A stretch of DNA of 64,000 bases, from assembly GCF_010448835.1 (NCBI RefSeq), contig NZ_CP048409.1, positions 3,170,001-3,234,000 of the forward strand, in the 5' to 3' direction. Origin of the DNA: Draconibacterium halophilum. Lineage in GTDB: Bacteria > Bacteroidota > Bacteroidia > Bacteroidales > Prolixibacteraceae. A program made the translations under genes and the position numbers. This document shows, in pieces, positions 32,953-42,005 of this stretch (the stretch's first letter is position 1; each line of letters begins with the position of its first letter). The notes under the pieces were generated by a model. The model had not been told where the DNA came from, searched no databases, and was given only the letters and a program-made list of their open reading frames with translations.

Positions 32953-33323
32953 AGAAGCTGTAACCGAAGAACATCTTTTAATCAAAGTAGAAGTTGCTTT
33001 GAGTTTTATAAATCTGATTTTTTTATCCTCATTTCACCAGAAATTTAGATTTTCCCACAACCTGTCCAAATTCTAAATTCTCACCATCTCAAAGTCTCAA
33101 TTCTCAACCTCTCACCATCTCAAAGTCCCACAGTATCTAATTCTCAGCACCAAAACCTCATCTATCAGCAGTTTATCTGCATCAACCTTCATTCAATCCT
33201 TCCCGCATTCCATCCCTCCATTTGTCCAAACATTTGCTGCATAACACTTTTATTTCTGATTAATAACATTTTATAGGCTGTGCATTTTCTTTAAATTTAT
33301 AAGAAATCATAAAACATACTGCC
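32953..33323. other. Gap between the polysaccharide locus and maeB, with word repeat
   Basis: No gene. Bases 33070-33148 carry CTCACCATCTCAAAGTCTCA-type words of the family found in gmd and fcl. The last 60 bases are AT-rich (TTTCTTTAAATTTATAAG) and probably hold the maeB promoter, though no exact TAnnTTTG box is seen. Confidence 0.65.
33070..33148 (+). repeat. Word repeat upstream of maeB
   Basis: CTCACCATCTCAAAGTCTCA followed by ATTCTCAACCTCTCACC and AAAGTCCCACAG. It is the fifth occurrence of the family in the window and the only one outside the sugar-nucleotide and wzi part. Confidence 0.75.
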
Positions 33324-35605
33324 ATGCCTAAAATCCGTAGAATTGATGCCCTGAATTACCATAAAAAAAATCGCCCGGGAAAAATAGAAGTTGTACCAAC
33401 CAAACCACACAACACACAATACGACCTTTCGCTGGCTTACACACCGGGAGTTGCGCAACCTTGCCTGGAAATTAAAAAAAACAAAGACAACGCCTACCTC
33501 TATACTTCTAAGGGTAATCTGGTAGCAGTAGTCTCCAACGGAACTGCCGTTTTAGGTCTGGGAGATATCGGACCTGAAGCCGGAAAACCAGTAATGGAAG
33601 GAAAAGGGCTCTTATTTAAAATATTCGCCGATATTGATGTTTTTGATATCGAAGTAGATGAAAAAGATCCGGATAAATTAATAGCGGTTGTAAAAGCCAT
33701 TGCACCAACTTTTGGCGGAATAAACCTGGAAGACATAAAAGCCCCCGAATGTTTTAAAATAGAAGAAACGCTTCGCAAAGAGCTGGATATTCCTGTTTTT
33801 CACGACGACCAGCATGGCACAGCTATAATTTCAGCAGCGGCGCTGCTGAATGCTCTGGAACTCAATAAAAAACTAATTGAAGACATTCAGGTAGTGGTAA
33901 ACGGAGCGGGTGCTGCTGCAATTTCGTGTGCGAAATTGTACATCAGTATGGGGGTTGAACCAGAAAATATTGTAATGGTTGACAGCAAAAGCGTGATAAA
34001 CCGCGAACGTACCGACCTGAATGAAATTAAACAACAATTTATTACCAACCGGAAAATAAATACACTCGAAGAAGCCATGAAAGGGGCGGATGTTTTTCTG
34101 GGATTATCAGTGGCCGATGTGGTATCAAAAAAAATGATAAAATCGATGGCCAAAAACCCCATTGTTTTTGCCATGGCCAATCCCAATCCGGAAATCTCGT
34201 ATGAAGATGCTACGGCAGCACGTAAGGACATTATTATGGCCACCGGGCGCAGCGATTACCCGAACCAGATCAACAATGTGTTGGGTTTTCCTTTCATTTT
34301 CAGGGGGCACTGGATGTAAGGGCAACAACAATTAACGAAGAAATGAAAATTGCCGCTGCCAAGGCACTGGCAAAACTGGCCAAGGAATATGTTCCTGAGA
34401 TAGTGGCCAAAGCATATAACATGGATAACATTGTTTTTGGCAAAGACTATATTATTCCTAAACCACTCGATCCGAGATTGATCACTACCATTTCTTCTGC
34501 AGTAGCACATGCCGCTATGGAAACCGGAGTAGCCCGTAAGCCAATTAAAAGCTGGACAGCTTATGAGCAGGAACTAATTGAACGCCTGGGAATCGATAAC
34601 CGCCTGATAATGGGCATACGCACCAAAGCCAAACAGGATCCAAAGCGTATTGTATTTGCCGAAGCCAACAGTTTCCGCATCTTAAAAGCCGTTCAGTTTG
34701 TTATCCGCGAGGGAATTGCAAAACCAATACTGCTGGGTAACAAAGCAAAAATTCAGACGCTGATAAAAGAAAACCAACTGGACATTGCCAATATCCCCAT
34801 CATCGATCTCTATGAATCGGTTAGCGATGAAAAACGCCATCACTTTGCAAAAATACTTTACGAAAAACGCCAGCGTAAAGGAATGACTTATAATGAAGCG
34901 GTGGAAAAAATGTATAACCGTGATTATTATGGATCGATGATGGTGGAAACAGGTGAAGCAGATGCTTTTATTTCCGGATTCTCCAGAAAGTATTCCTCTA
35001 CCATTCGCCCCGCACTCCAGGTAATTGGCGTAAAGGAGGAATTTAATCACATTGCCGGAATGTATATGCTGCTAACCAAACGTGGTCCATTATTCCTGGC
35101 CGACACAACAGTAAACATGAATCCTTCGGCGCAAACACTGGCGCATACCACCCAGCTTACCGCTGCCGAAGTACGTAAATTTAATATCGAACCTCGCATT
35201 GCCCTGCTCTCCTATTCCAACTTCGGAGCCTATAAAGGTGAAGGGAGCCCGCTTAGAGTAAAAGAAGCCGTTAAAACCCTGCATGAGCAAAACCCGGATA
35301 TGATTGTTGATGGCGAAATGCAGGCCAATTATGCCTTAAACGGCAAGTTGCGTTATTCGCGTTATCCGTTTAATAAATTGGGCGATCAGGATGCCAATAC
35401 ACTTATTTTTCCGAACCTGAGTTCCGGAAATATTACTTACAAAATTTTACAGGGACTGGGACCGTCAGAAGCCATCGGGCCAATTCTTATGGGCATGAAA
35501 AAACCCATCCATATCCTGCAGCGCGATAGTACGGTAAGGGAAATTATTAACATGACAGCCATTGCTGTTATCGATGCTCAGGCGAGCGGTTCTGGTGAAG
35601 ATTAG
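33324..35605 (+). pseudogene. maeB: NADP-type malic enzyme with phosphotransacetylase-like domain, frameshifted
   Basis: Oxidative decarboxylation of malate to pyruvate. The first frame (33324-34319) covers the malic domain: LAYTPGVAQPCLEI, SNGTAVLGLGDIGPEAGKPV, PVFHDDQHGTAI, NGAGAAAISCAKLY, ATGRSDYPNQINNVLGFPFI. It then runs FRGHWM-stop. The second frame (open by 34343, to 35605) continues EEMKIAAAKALAKLAKEY into the PTA-like C-terminal domain (GPSEAIGPILMG). One extra G in the G5 run at 34303-34307 restores FRGALDVRATTINEEM and a 760-residue protein, the normal MaeB length. The rest shows no decay, so a miscalled base is more likely than a true null. Confidence 0.9.
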
Positions 35606-35618
35606 ACATCTAGGCGAT

Positions 35619-35663
35619 AAAAAAAGAATGCCGGGATTATAGTTTATTCCGGCATTCTTTTTT
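35619..35663 (+). terminator. Rho-independent terminator after maeB
   Basis: AAAAAGAATGCCGG and CCGGCATTCTTTTTT are reverse complements around a ~13-base loop, with the run of T at the right end. It lies 14 bases after the maeB stop. Confidence 0.85.
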
Positions 35664-35795
35664 AAAGGTAAGTTCTCGCAATTTTTAGGTTTTCTAGCAA
35701 CATATTCATCGAGGAAAGTACGATAAACAAATATCTCTTTATGAAAATTTGTTTTCTGGTGTCGTATTTTAAAATTCAACACTATTTTTGTTATT

Positions 35796-36061
35796 AACCT
35801 GAGTTCGACTTTAAAATAACTCACAGCTTTCGCTATTTTTAGTCAGAAACTTTCACCGGTTTTCGAAGAACTATCGGGATAATTCGAGAAAATTGGAGTA
35901 AGTTTATGGCAAAAAGAGCAAAGCATGAAATGAAAGTCCTTCTCACGCCATCTTCGCATTTAAAATTTATTGAAATAACCCGTTATTCCTGCAGCATTTT
36001 AAATGCAAACCTGACGTAATTATGTCTTTCTGTGAAAATATTTTAAAATCGAACTCAGGTT
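35796..36061. mobile_element. MITE-like element with 22-bp terminal inverted repeats before recR
   Basis: The left end (35796-35817, AACCTGAGTTCGACTTTAAA plus AT) and the right end (36040-36061) are reverse complements with one mismatch in 22, bounding 266 bases. The inside encodes no transposase; the longest frame is about 37 codons from 35906. The right end stops three bases before the recR ATG. No clear target-site duplication could be made out. The ends resemble those of a full insertion sequence that would supply transposase in trans, but I cannot name the family. Confidence 0.75.
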
Positions 36062-36064
36062 TTT

Positions 36065-36691
36065 ATGAACATCGATAAATATCCATCGCGCTTACTGGAA
36101 AATGCGGTTAACGAATTCTCGAAACTGCCCGGCATTGGGCGAAAAAGTGCATTACGACTGGTTCTACATCTTCTACGACAAGATAAGGAAGAGGTAAATT
36201 CATTCGGGAACAGCCTGATTCAATTAAGAAACGAAATAAAACACTGCAAGGTGTGCCATAATATTTCGGATAGCGAAACTTGCCAGATCTGTTCAAATCC
36301 TTCGCGAAACGACAGTGTAATTTGTGTAGTTGAAAATATCCGCGATGTAATGTCGGTTGAAAATACCCACCAGTTTAATGGGCTTTACCACGTGCTGGGA
36401 GGAATAATTTCGCCGATGGATGGCATTGGCCCTGCTGAACTGGAAATTGACTCACTGATAGAACGAATTAACTCAGGACAGGTTATTGAAATTATCCTTG
36501 CACTGTCAACAACAATGGAAGGCGATACTACCAATTTCTATATTTACCGAAAACTAAAAGGCAAAGAAGTAAAAATCTCCACACTGGCACGGGGTGTTTC
36601 CATTGGCGACGAGCTGGAATACACCGATGAAATTACGCTTGGCCGCTCGTTAATGAATCGTGTTCCTTTCGAAAGTTCGCTTGGAAAATAA
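36065..36691 (+). CDS. recR: Recombination protein RecR
   Basis: 208 residues, full length. The protein acts with RecF/RecO to load RecA at gaps. Seen are the N-terminal HhH region LPGIGRKSALRLVLHLL, the zinc finger C61-KV-C64 ... C73-QI-C76, and the Toprim domain starting SVICVVENIRDVMSVE, with GIGPAELEIDSL and the C-terminal RGVSIGDELEYTDEITLGRS. The ATG at 36065 sits only three bases after the right end of the 266-bp inverted-repeat element, so its leader, and probably its promoter, lie in that element. Confidence 0.95.
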   Translation: MNIDKYPSRLLENAVNEFSKLPGIGRKSALRLVLHLLRQDKEEVNSFGNSLIQLRNEIKHCKVCHNISDSETCQICSNPSRNDSVICVVENIRDVMSVENTHQFNGLYHVLGGIISPMDGIGPAELEIDSLIERINSGQVIEIILALSTTMEGDTTNFYIYRKLKGKEVKISTLARGVSIGDELEYTDEITLGRSLMNRVPFESSLGK

Positions 36692-36837
36692 ATCACACAT
36701 CAGAATGCCGGATTTTTTTCGTTATGAAAAGGAAACCTTACATTTGAGAAACGATATTTAGCAACTATAAAAGTCGTTTTCCCGGGCTGGCAACATTTTA
36801 TTAAAGCCAGTCTATTCGAAAACGCCCGCTCTGAAAG

Positions 36838-38793
36838 ATGGATATTTCAATTGTTATTGTCAACTATAACGTAAAGCATTTTGTGGAACAATGCCTCCAC
36901 TCCGTCGAGAAGGCGCTAAAGAATGTACAAGCCGAAGTTTTTGTTGTTGATAACAACTCGGTTGACGGCTCCGCACAACTTATCAATGAAAAATTCCCGG
37001 ATGTTACATTCATCCAAAACACCGAAAATGTAGGTTTTTCGCGCGCCAATAACCAGGCTATTCAGCAGGCTAAAGGGAAATACGTATTGTTGCTGAATCC
37101 GGATACCGTTGTTGAGGAAGATACTTTTGAAAAAGTGCTTTCCTTTATGGAAGCACACCCTGAAGCTGGTGGACTAGGCGTAAAAATGATTGATGGAAAA
37201 GGTGTTTTCCTGCCGGAATCAAAACGAGGATTGCCAACACCCTGGGTGGCGTTTTACAAAATGTTTGGGCTTTCGAGGCTATTTCCCATGTCTCATAAAT
37301 TTGGAAAATACCACCTCTCCTACCTCGACAAAAACGAGGTTCATGAAATTGATGTACTGGCTGGTGCTTTTATGTTGCTGCGCAAATCGGCACTTGACGA
37401 AGTTGGTTTGCTCGACGAAACCTTTTTTATGTATGGCGAAGACATCGATCTCTCCTATCGTATTCAAAAGGGAGGATATAAAAATTATTATTACCCCAAA
37501 ACGACCATCATTCATTACAAAGGAGAAAGCACAAAAAAGGGCTCGCTGAATTACGTAAAGGTATTTTACAATGCCATGGTAATTTTTGCCCGCAAACATT
37601 TTTCGGGAAGAAAAGCAAGTGTCTTTGCGCTTTTAATTCACCTGGCCATTTATTTTCGGGCACTACTTTCGGCCACAAAACGTATTATGCAGAAGATTTA
37701 TCTGCCGCTAGCAGATGCGTTGCTGATTTTTGCCGGATTTTGGCTGATCACGCCCTTTTGGGAACAATTTCAGTTTCATCAACCCGATTACTATCCGCCG
37801 CAATTTATGCAGTTTGTAGTACCGGTTTATAGTATGTTTTTCCTTTTTGGTATTTTATTTTCAGGAGGATACAAAAAACCCGTGAGCATTTACAAAGTAG
37901 GCCGGGGCATTTTGTGGGGACTCATATCCCTGCTGTTAGCCTATTCGCTGGTTGATGAAAAATTCCGGTTTTCGCGTGCATTGATTTTATTGGGAACCGC
38001 ATGGTCAGCGATAGTGCTGATTGCTTACCGTTTACTGGGGCACGCACTCAAACTAAGCGATTTCAGAATCTACTCGCAGCGCACCCGAAAGATTGCAATT
38101 GTAGGGCATTCGAAAGAAGCACGCCGTGTTCAGAAAATTCTGGAAGAAACACGGATAAGATCGCAAATGGCGGGTTTTATTGCACTCGACAATAGCGATA
38201 AAGGCCAAAATTATATGGGCGAGTTAAGCCAGCTGGAAGAAATCATCCGTATTAACCGTATTGATGAAATTGTTTTTTGTGCGGAAAACATCAGCTCTGC
38301 CGATATCATTAAAGCAATGCTTGATTTAAGCCGTTTGGATATCGATTACAAAATTGCCCCCCCGGAAAGCGCCAGTATCATTGGGAGTAACTCTATACAT
38401 ACTGCTGGCGACCTTTATGTTGTTAACCTCAACGCCATTTCAAAATCAGCCAATAAACGTAAAAAACGATTGCTCGATCTGGTTACAGCATTTTTGATTT
38501 TATGCCTGAGCCCGGTTTTAATCTGGTTTATCACAAAAAAAAGAAATTTCATAAAAAACATTTTCCGGGTGATTATAGGAAAAAGATCCTGGATCGGCTA
38601 TATTCCGGGAGTAGTTGCAGAGAGTAAACTTCCATCAATAAAAGATGGGATTTTAAATCCCGGAGATAGGTTTCCCGGAATGCAGTTCGATAAAGAAAAG
38701 TCTGTTCAGCTAAACAGGTTGTATGCTAAAGACTACAACTTATTGTCAGACATTGAACTTTTGTTGAAAGCCTGGAAAAAAATGGACAGGTAA
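36838..38793 (+). CDS. GT2 glycosyltransferase fused to membrane and nucleotide-binding domains
   Basis: 651 residues. Residues 1-250 are a WbbL-like GT2 (SIVIVNYNVKHFVEQCLHSV, VVDNNSVDGS, LLLNPDTVV, DETFFMYGEDIDLSYRI). About 285-405 contain four membrane helices. About 415-530 are a Rossmann-like part similar to the N-terminal domain of polyprenyl sugar-phosphate transferases (KIAIVGHSKEARRVQKILEE, DEIVFCAENIS). About 543-565 are another helix (RLLDLVTAFLILCLSPVLIW), like the start of a bacterial sugar transferase whose catalytic part is missing. It probably glycosylates a lipid-linked acceptor at the membrane. It is encoded away from the main locus and next to recR, with a GNAT gene 19 bases downstream. 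Confidence 0.82.
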   Translation: MDISIVIVNYNVKHFVEQCLHSVEKALKNVQAEVFVVDNNSVDGSAQLINEKFPDVTFIQNTENVGFSRANNQAIQQAKGKYVLLLNPDTVVEEDTFEKVLSFMEAHPEAGGLGVKMIDGKGVFLPESKRGLPTPWVAFYKMFGLSRLFPMSHKFGKYHLSYLDKNEVHEIDVLAGAFMLLRKSALDEVGLLDETFFMYGEDIDLSYRIQKGGYKNYYYPKTTIIHYKGESTKKGSLNYVKVFYNAMVIFARKHFSGRKASVFALLIHLAIYFRALLSATKRIMQKIYLPLADALLIFAGFWLITPFWEQFQFHQPDYYPPQFMQFVVPVYSMFFLFGILFSGGYKKPVSIYKVGRGILWGLISLLLAYSLVDEKFRFSRALILLGTAWSAIVLIAYRLLGHALKLSDFRIYSQRTRKIAIVGHSKEARRVQKILEETRIRSQMAGFIALDNSDKGQNYMGELSQLEEIIRINRIDEIVFCAENISSADIIKAMLDLSRLDIDYKIAPPESASIIGSNSIHTAGDLYVVNLNAISKSANKRKKRLLDLVTAFLILCLSPVLIWFITKKRNFIKNIFRVIIGKRSWIGYIPGVVAESKLPSIKDGILNPGDRFPGMQFDKEKSVQLNRLYAKDYNLLSDIELLLKAWKKMDR

Positions 38794-38812
38794 TTATTAA
38801 AAGACAAAGAAT

Positions 38813-39340
38813 ATGAAGGAAAAGCTAAGCTTTGGGAAAGTTATACTTCGGCCCCTGGAACCGGAAGATATTGACCTGTTATATCAATGGGAAAACAACA
38901 CCGAGATTTGGGAAGTCAGCAATACAAAAACACCCTTTTCAAAACATATTCTTGCCCAATACCTGTTAGAATCAGCCAAGGATATTTACGAAACAAAACA
39001 GCTACGTCTGGTTATTGAAACGGCAGACAAAAAACCTGTTGGCGCAGTTGACCTGTTTGATTTTGAACCTTTTCACATGCGCGCCGGAGTTGGTATACTC
39101 ATACACAAAAACGAAGACCGAAAAAAAGGATATGCCAGCGATGCTCTCAACGCTTTATCAGGTTACTCCTTTGAAATTCTTGGATTGAAACAATTGTATG
39201 CCAACATTAGTTCCGACAACTGGGGAAGCATTCAGTTGTTCGAGAAATCGGGATTTACGCGCAGTGGCACAAAAAAAGACTGGATAAAAACCTTTTCCGG
39301 TTGGAAAGATGAGTTGTTTTATCAAAAGTTTTTGGGGTAA
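38813..39340 (+). CDS. GNAT N-acetyltransferase (RimJ/RimL type)
   Basis: 175 residues of the Acetyltransf_3 kind: VILRPLEPEDIDLLYQWENN at the N-terminus, AVDLFDFEPFHMRAGVGILI, then the acetyl-CoA loop EDRKKGYASDALNALSGYSF and the closing ISSDNWGSIQLFEKSGFTRS. Such enzymes acetylate protein N-termini, amino sugars or antibiotics; nothing here fixes the substrate. It starts 19 bases after the glycosyltransferase fusion, so they are probably co-transcribed, which makes an amino-sugar substrate conceivable. Confidence 0.88.
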   Translation: MKEKLSFGKVILRPLEPEDIDLLYQWENNTEIWEVSNTKTPFSKHILAQYLLESAKDIYETKQLRLVIETADKKPVGAVDLFDFEPFHMRAGVGILIHKNEDRKKGYASDALNALSGYSFEILGLKQLYANISSDNWGSIQLFEKSGFTRSGTKKDWIKTFSGWKDELFYQKFLG

Positions 39341-39393
39341 GGTTCTTCGATTAGTCTACCTCATCTTTTAAAATAATACTTTAGGGTTCAGGC

Positions 39394-39421
39394 ACGTCAT
39401 TCCGAACTTGTTTCGGAATCT
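39394..39421 (+). repeat. GTCATTCCGAACTTGTTTCGGAAT hairpin repeat
   Basis: ATTCCGAA-CTTGT-TTCGGAAT folds into an 8-bp stem. It belongs to the same style as CCCTGAACTCGTTTCAGGG at 520 and 16275 but with different stem bases. It lies between converging genes and may help transcription stop. Confidence 0.6.
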
Positions 39422-39490
39422 ATTTTAACGAAGAGATGCTGAAATGAATTCAGTAGGACAGAACGAATTGATATAATTGACTTTAGACTA

Positions 39491-39931
39491 CTAAAAAGCT
39501 GGAATTTCCTTTAAAAACGAATAGCTGTTCTTTTCATAATCAATCTCGCAGGCAAAATGCTGCATTCCATTCGACACCACTACCCTTTCAACACGCAAAG
39601 CCATGTTGTAGCGCACCACCTGATCAAAAGCATCCTGGGTAATTTTTACATTCGGGGCTTTTAATTCAGCAATCAAATGCGGAGTACCGTTTCGCTGGTA
39701 GATAAGTAAATCGAAACGACGTTGTAGCCTGTTTACTTTTACCTGCTTTTCCACGGCCATAAAATTCTGTGGATAGTTCTTTTCCTTAATCAAATATTGA
39801 ATAAAATTCTGGCGGACCCATTCTTCCGGCGTCAGCACAACGAACTTTTTCCGTATCGAATCAAATATCAATGTTTTTGTATTTTCTGTTTTTGTTCGAA
39901 AAGTATATTCCGGCAAATTCAGTTTGTACAT
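39491..39931 (-). CDS. HsdR N-terminal domain-like PD-(D/E)XK protein
   Basis: 146 residues of the small 'type I restriction enzyme R protein N-terminus' family. The nuclease-like core is RFDLLIYQRNGTPHLIAELK (D...ExK), preceded by WVRQNFIQYLIKEKNYPQNF and followed by QVVRYNMALRVERVVVSNGM. No HsdS, HsdM or helicase part is present, so it is not a restriction system. In Bacteroidota it is a stand-alone gene commonly near holA, as here, but its job is unknown to me; DNA repair or an inactive nuclease fold are options. Divergent from the AMP nucleosidase gene. Confidence 0.85.
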   Translation of the reverse strand: MYKLNLPEYTFRTKTENTKTLIFDSIRKKFVVLTPEEWVRQNFIQYLIKEKNYPQNFMAVEKQVKVNRLQRRFDLLIYQRNGTPHLIAELKAPNVKITQDAFDQVVRYNMALRVERVVVSNGMQHFACEIDYEKNSYSFLKEIPAF

Positions 39932-40231
39932 AATCTTCTCAATAACTTATTAACCTAAAAAATTTATAAAATTTTCAACACATTGTGTTGACGATTGAAA
40001 ATCTGCAAGATATGTGTTTTAATTACATCAAGCTAAAGATTTTTAATATCAAGGTTAACCCTGACAAATAATTATTTTTTAATTATTTCGTCAGCCCTAT
40101 GGGTGTTTAATTCATTTTTATGAATTAATCAGGCTAACTCAACTTGGCTGGCGAGCACTAAAAATGTACATTTGTGTTCGCCTTAAAACCAAAAGTATTC
40201 CTATTTGTTCAAAGGTAGAATAATTCAGCGT
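39932..40231. other. Divergent intergenic region
   Basis: 300 bases between the HsdR_N-like gene (minus) and amn (plus). It is AT-rich, includes 'TTCATTTTTATGAATTAATC' and the amn promoter listed separately. No small gene is recognised. Confidence 0.6.
40144..40174 (+). promoter_or_regulatory. Predicted promoter of the AMP nucleosidase gene
   Basis: TTG at 40144-40146 and TACATTTG at 40167-40174 match the Bacteroidota -33 (TTG) and -7 (TAnnTTTG) boxes with 20 bases between. The amn ATG lies 57 bases downstream. Confidence 0.6.
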
Positions 40232-41002
40232 ATGAAGACTAAAAAAGATATTGTTGAAAACTGGCTTCCGAGGTATACCGGCAAAAAGCTTGATGAATTG
40301 GGTAAGTATATTTTACTCACCAACTTTCAGGATTATATTGAACGATTTGCACGCAAGTTTGAGGTTCCGGTTGAAGGCGCCGACAAGAACATGCCCAGTG
40401 CAACTGCCGAAGGCATAACAATGATTAACTTTGGAATGGGCAGCCCAAATGCTGCGACAATAATGGATCTTTTGGGAGCCATACATCCAAAGGCAGTTCT
40501 TTTCCTGGGAAAATGTGGAGGATTAAAAAAGAAAAACCAGCTGGGCGATCTTATCCTTCCAATTGCCGCCATCCGTAGTGATGGTACATCAGACGATTAC
40601 CTGCCGCCTGAAGTTCCGGCACTTCCGGCGTTTAACCTGCAACGTGCCGTTTCACATATTCTTAGGAATTCGGAGCAGGATTACTGGACCGGCGTTGTTT
40701 TTACTACCAACCGCCGCGTGTGGGAATACGACACTCGTTTTAAAAAATACCTCAAAAGAACACGGGCAATGGCCGTAGATATGGAAACAGCAACCCTGTT
40801 CACCGTCGGTTTTGCCAATCAAATACCAACCGGAGTTTTGTTATTGGTTTCCGATCAGCCCATGATATCGACCGGCGTAAAAACCGACAAAAGCGATAAA
40901 TATGTTTCTTCTTCGTATGTAGAAAGACATATACAGGCCGGTATTGATGCGTTGCTGGAAATAAAAAACAACGGTCTTTCTGTAAAACACTTACGATTCT
41001 AG
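40232..41002 (+). CDS. amn: AMP nucleosidase
   Basis: A 256-residue protein of the short AMP nucleosidase group common in Bacteroidota; hydrolyses AMP to adenine and ribose 5-phosphate, a purine-pool regulator. PNP/UDP phosphorylase fold landmarks: INFGMGSPNAATIMDLLGAI, KAVLFLGKCGGLKKKNQLGD, the adenine-site region GVVFTTNRRVWEYD, the Met/Glu ribose motif AVDMETATLF and LLLVSDQP. The ATG at 40232 is chosen over a TTG at 40205, since the family begins MKTKKDIVENWLPRYTG. It is shorter than the ~480-residue enterobacterial enzyme because it lacks that form's N-terminal domain. holA follows after one base. Confidence 0.93.
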   Translation: MKTKKDIVENWLPRYTGKKLDELGKYILLTNFQDYIERFARKFEVPVEGADKNMPSATAEGITMINFGMGSPNAATIMDLLGAIHPKAVLFLGKCGGLKKKNQLGDLILPIAAIRSDGTSDDYLPPEVPALPAFNLQRAVSHILRNSEQDYWTGVVFTTNRRVWEYDTRFKKYLKRTRAMAVDMETATLFTVGFANQIPTGVLLLVSDQPMISTGVKTDKSDKYVSSSYVERHIQAGIDALLEIKNNGLSVKHLRF

Positions 41003-41003
41003 A

Positions 41004-42005
41004 ATGGAGTATATCGACATACTACACAACCTAAAAAAAGGCATCTACCACCCCATTTATTTACTACAGGGTGAAGAAGCTTATTTCATTGATCAAATCT
41101 CGGATTACATTGAAGACAAAGTACTTAGCGATGCAGAGAAAGGATTTAACCAAACTATTTTTTATGGAAAAGATTCTGATCCGATAACAATTGCTGAAGC
41201 ATCAATGCGATTCCCGATGATGTCAGACAAACAGGTAATTATTGTGAAAGAAGCACAAAGCCTGAGCAAAATAGACACCTTGCTATCGTACGCAGAAAAA
41301 CCACTGGCTTCAACAATATTGGTATTGGCCTATAAGTATAAAAACCTCGATTCGAGAACTAAACTCGCCAAGGCAATAAAAAAGAATGGTGTGCTGTTCA
41401 CATCAAAAAAACTTTACGAAAACAAAATACCGGGCTGGATTGACAGCTACCTGAAAAGCCACAATTACACCATTACTCCCCAGGCAGCGTTATTGCTCAC
41501 CTCGTATTTGGGAACAGATTTAAGCAAAATTGCCAACGAACTAAACAAACTGGTAATTGCCGTTAAAGATACCAACAAAATTACACCCGATCATATCGAG
41601 AAAAATATTGGATTAAGCAAAGAGTTTAATATCCTCGAGCTTCAGAATGCACTGGGCGAAAAGAATGTGTTAAAAGCCAACCGAATCATCAATTATTTTG
41701 GTGCAAATTCAACGTTAAACCCAATTCAGAAAACCGTTGCCGGGTTGTATTTCTATTTTTCAAAACTGTTTACTTATCATTTCATTAAAAATAAATCGGA
41801 ACGAAATGTTGCCGCCGAGCTTCGAGTTCATCCGTTCTTTGTGAAAGATTATGTTTCGGCAGCTAAGCGCTACTCCCCCACCAAGCTTTACGAAATTATG
41901 GGTATTTTGCGCGATTACGACATGAAAAGCAAGGGTTTTAACGTTTCTACAATGGTTGAAACCGGAGAGTTACAAAAAGAAATGATCTATAAAATTTTAC
42001 ACTAA
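41004..42005 (+). CDS. holA: DNA polymerase III subunit delta
   Basis: 333 residues. The clamp-loader delta subunit opens the beta sliding clamp. Seen are YHPIYLLQGEEAYFIDQIS at the start (degenerate P-loop region of the AAA+ fold), PMMSDKQVIIVKEAQSLSKI, the middle LASTILVLAYKYKNLD, and the C-terminal helical collar GLSKEFNILELQNALGEKNV. Its stop (TAA 42003-42005) overlaps the rhomboid start by one base (TAATG), so the two are translationally coupled. Confidence 0.93.
   Translation: MEYIDILHNLKKGIYHPIYLLQGEEAYFIDQISDYIEDKVLSDAEKGFNQTIFYGKDSDPITIAEASMRFPMMSDKQVIIVKEAQSLSKIDTLLSYAEKPLASTILVLAYKYKNLDSRTKLAKAIKKNGVLFTSKKLYENKIPGWIDSYLKSHNYTITPQAALLLTSYLGTDLSKIANELNKLVIAVKDTNKITPDHIEKNIGLSKEFNILELQNALGEKNVLKANRIINYFGANSTLNPIQKTVAGLYFYFSKLFTYHFIKNKSERNVAAELRVHPFFVKDYVSAAKRYSPTKLYEIMGILRDYDMKSKGFNVSTMVETGELQKEMIYKILH

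Noticed and set aside
39491..39931. Type I restriction-modification system
   Set aside because: Only a 146-residue HsdR N-terminal-like protein is present; no HsdM, HsdS or helicase part lies nearby.
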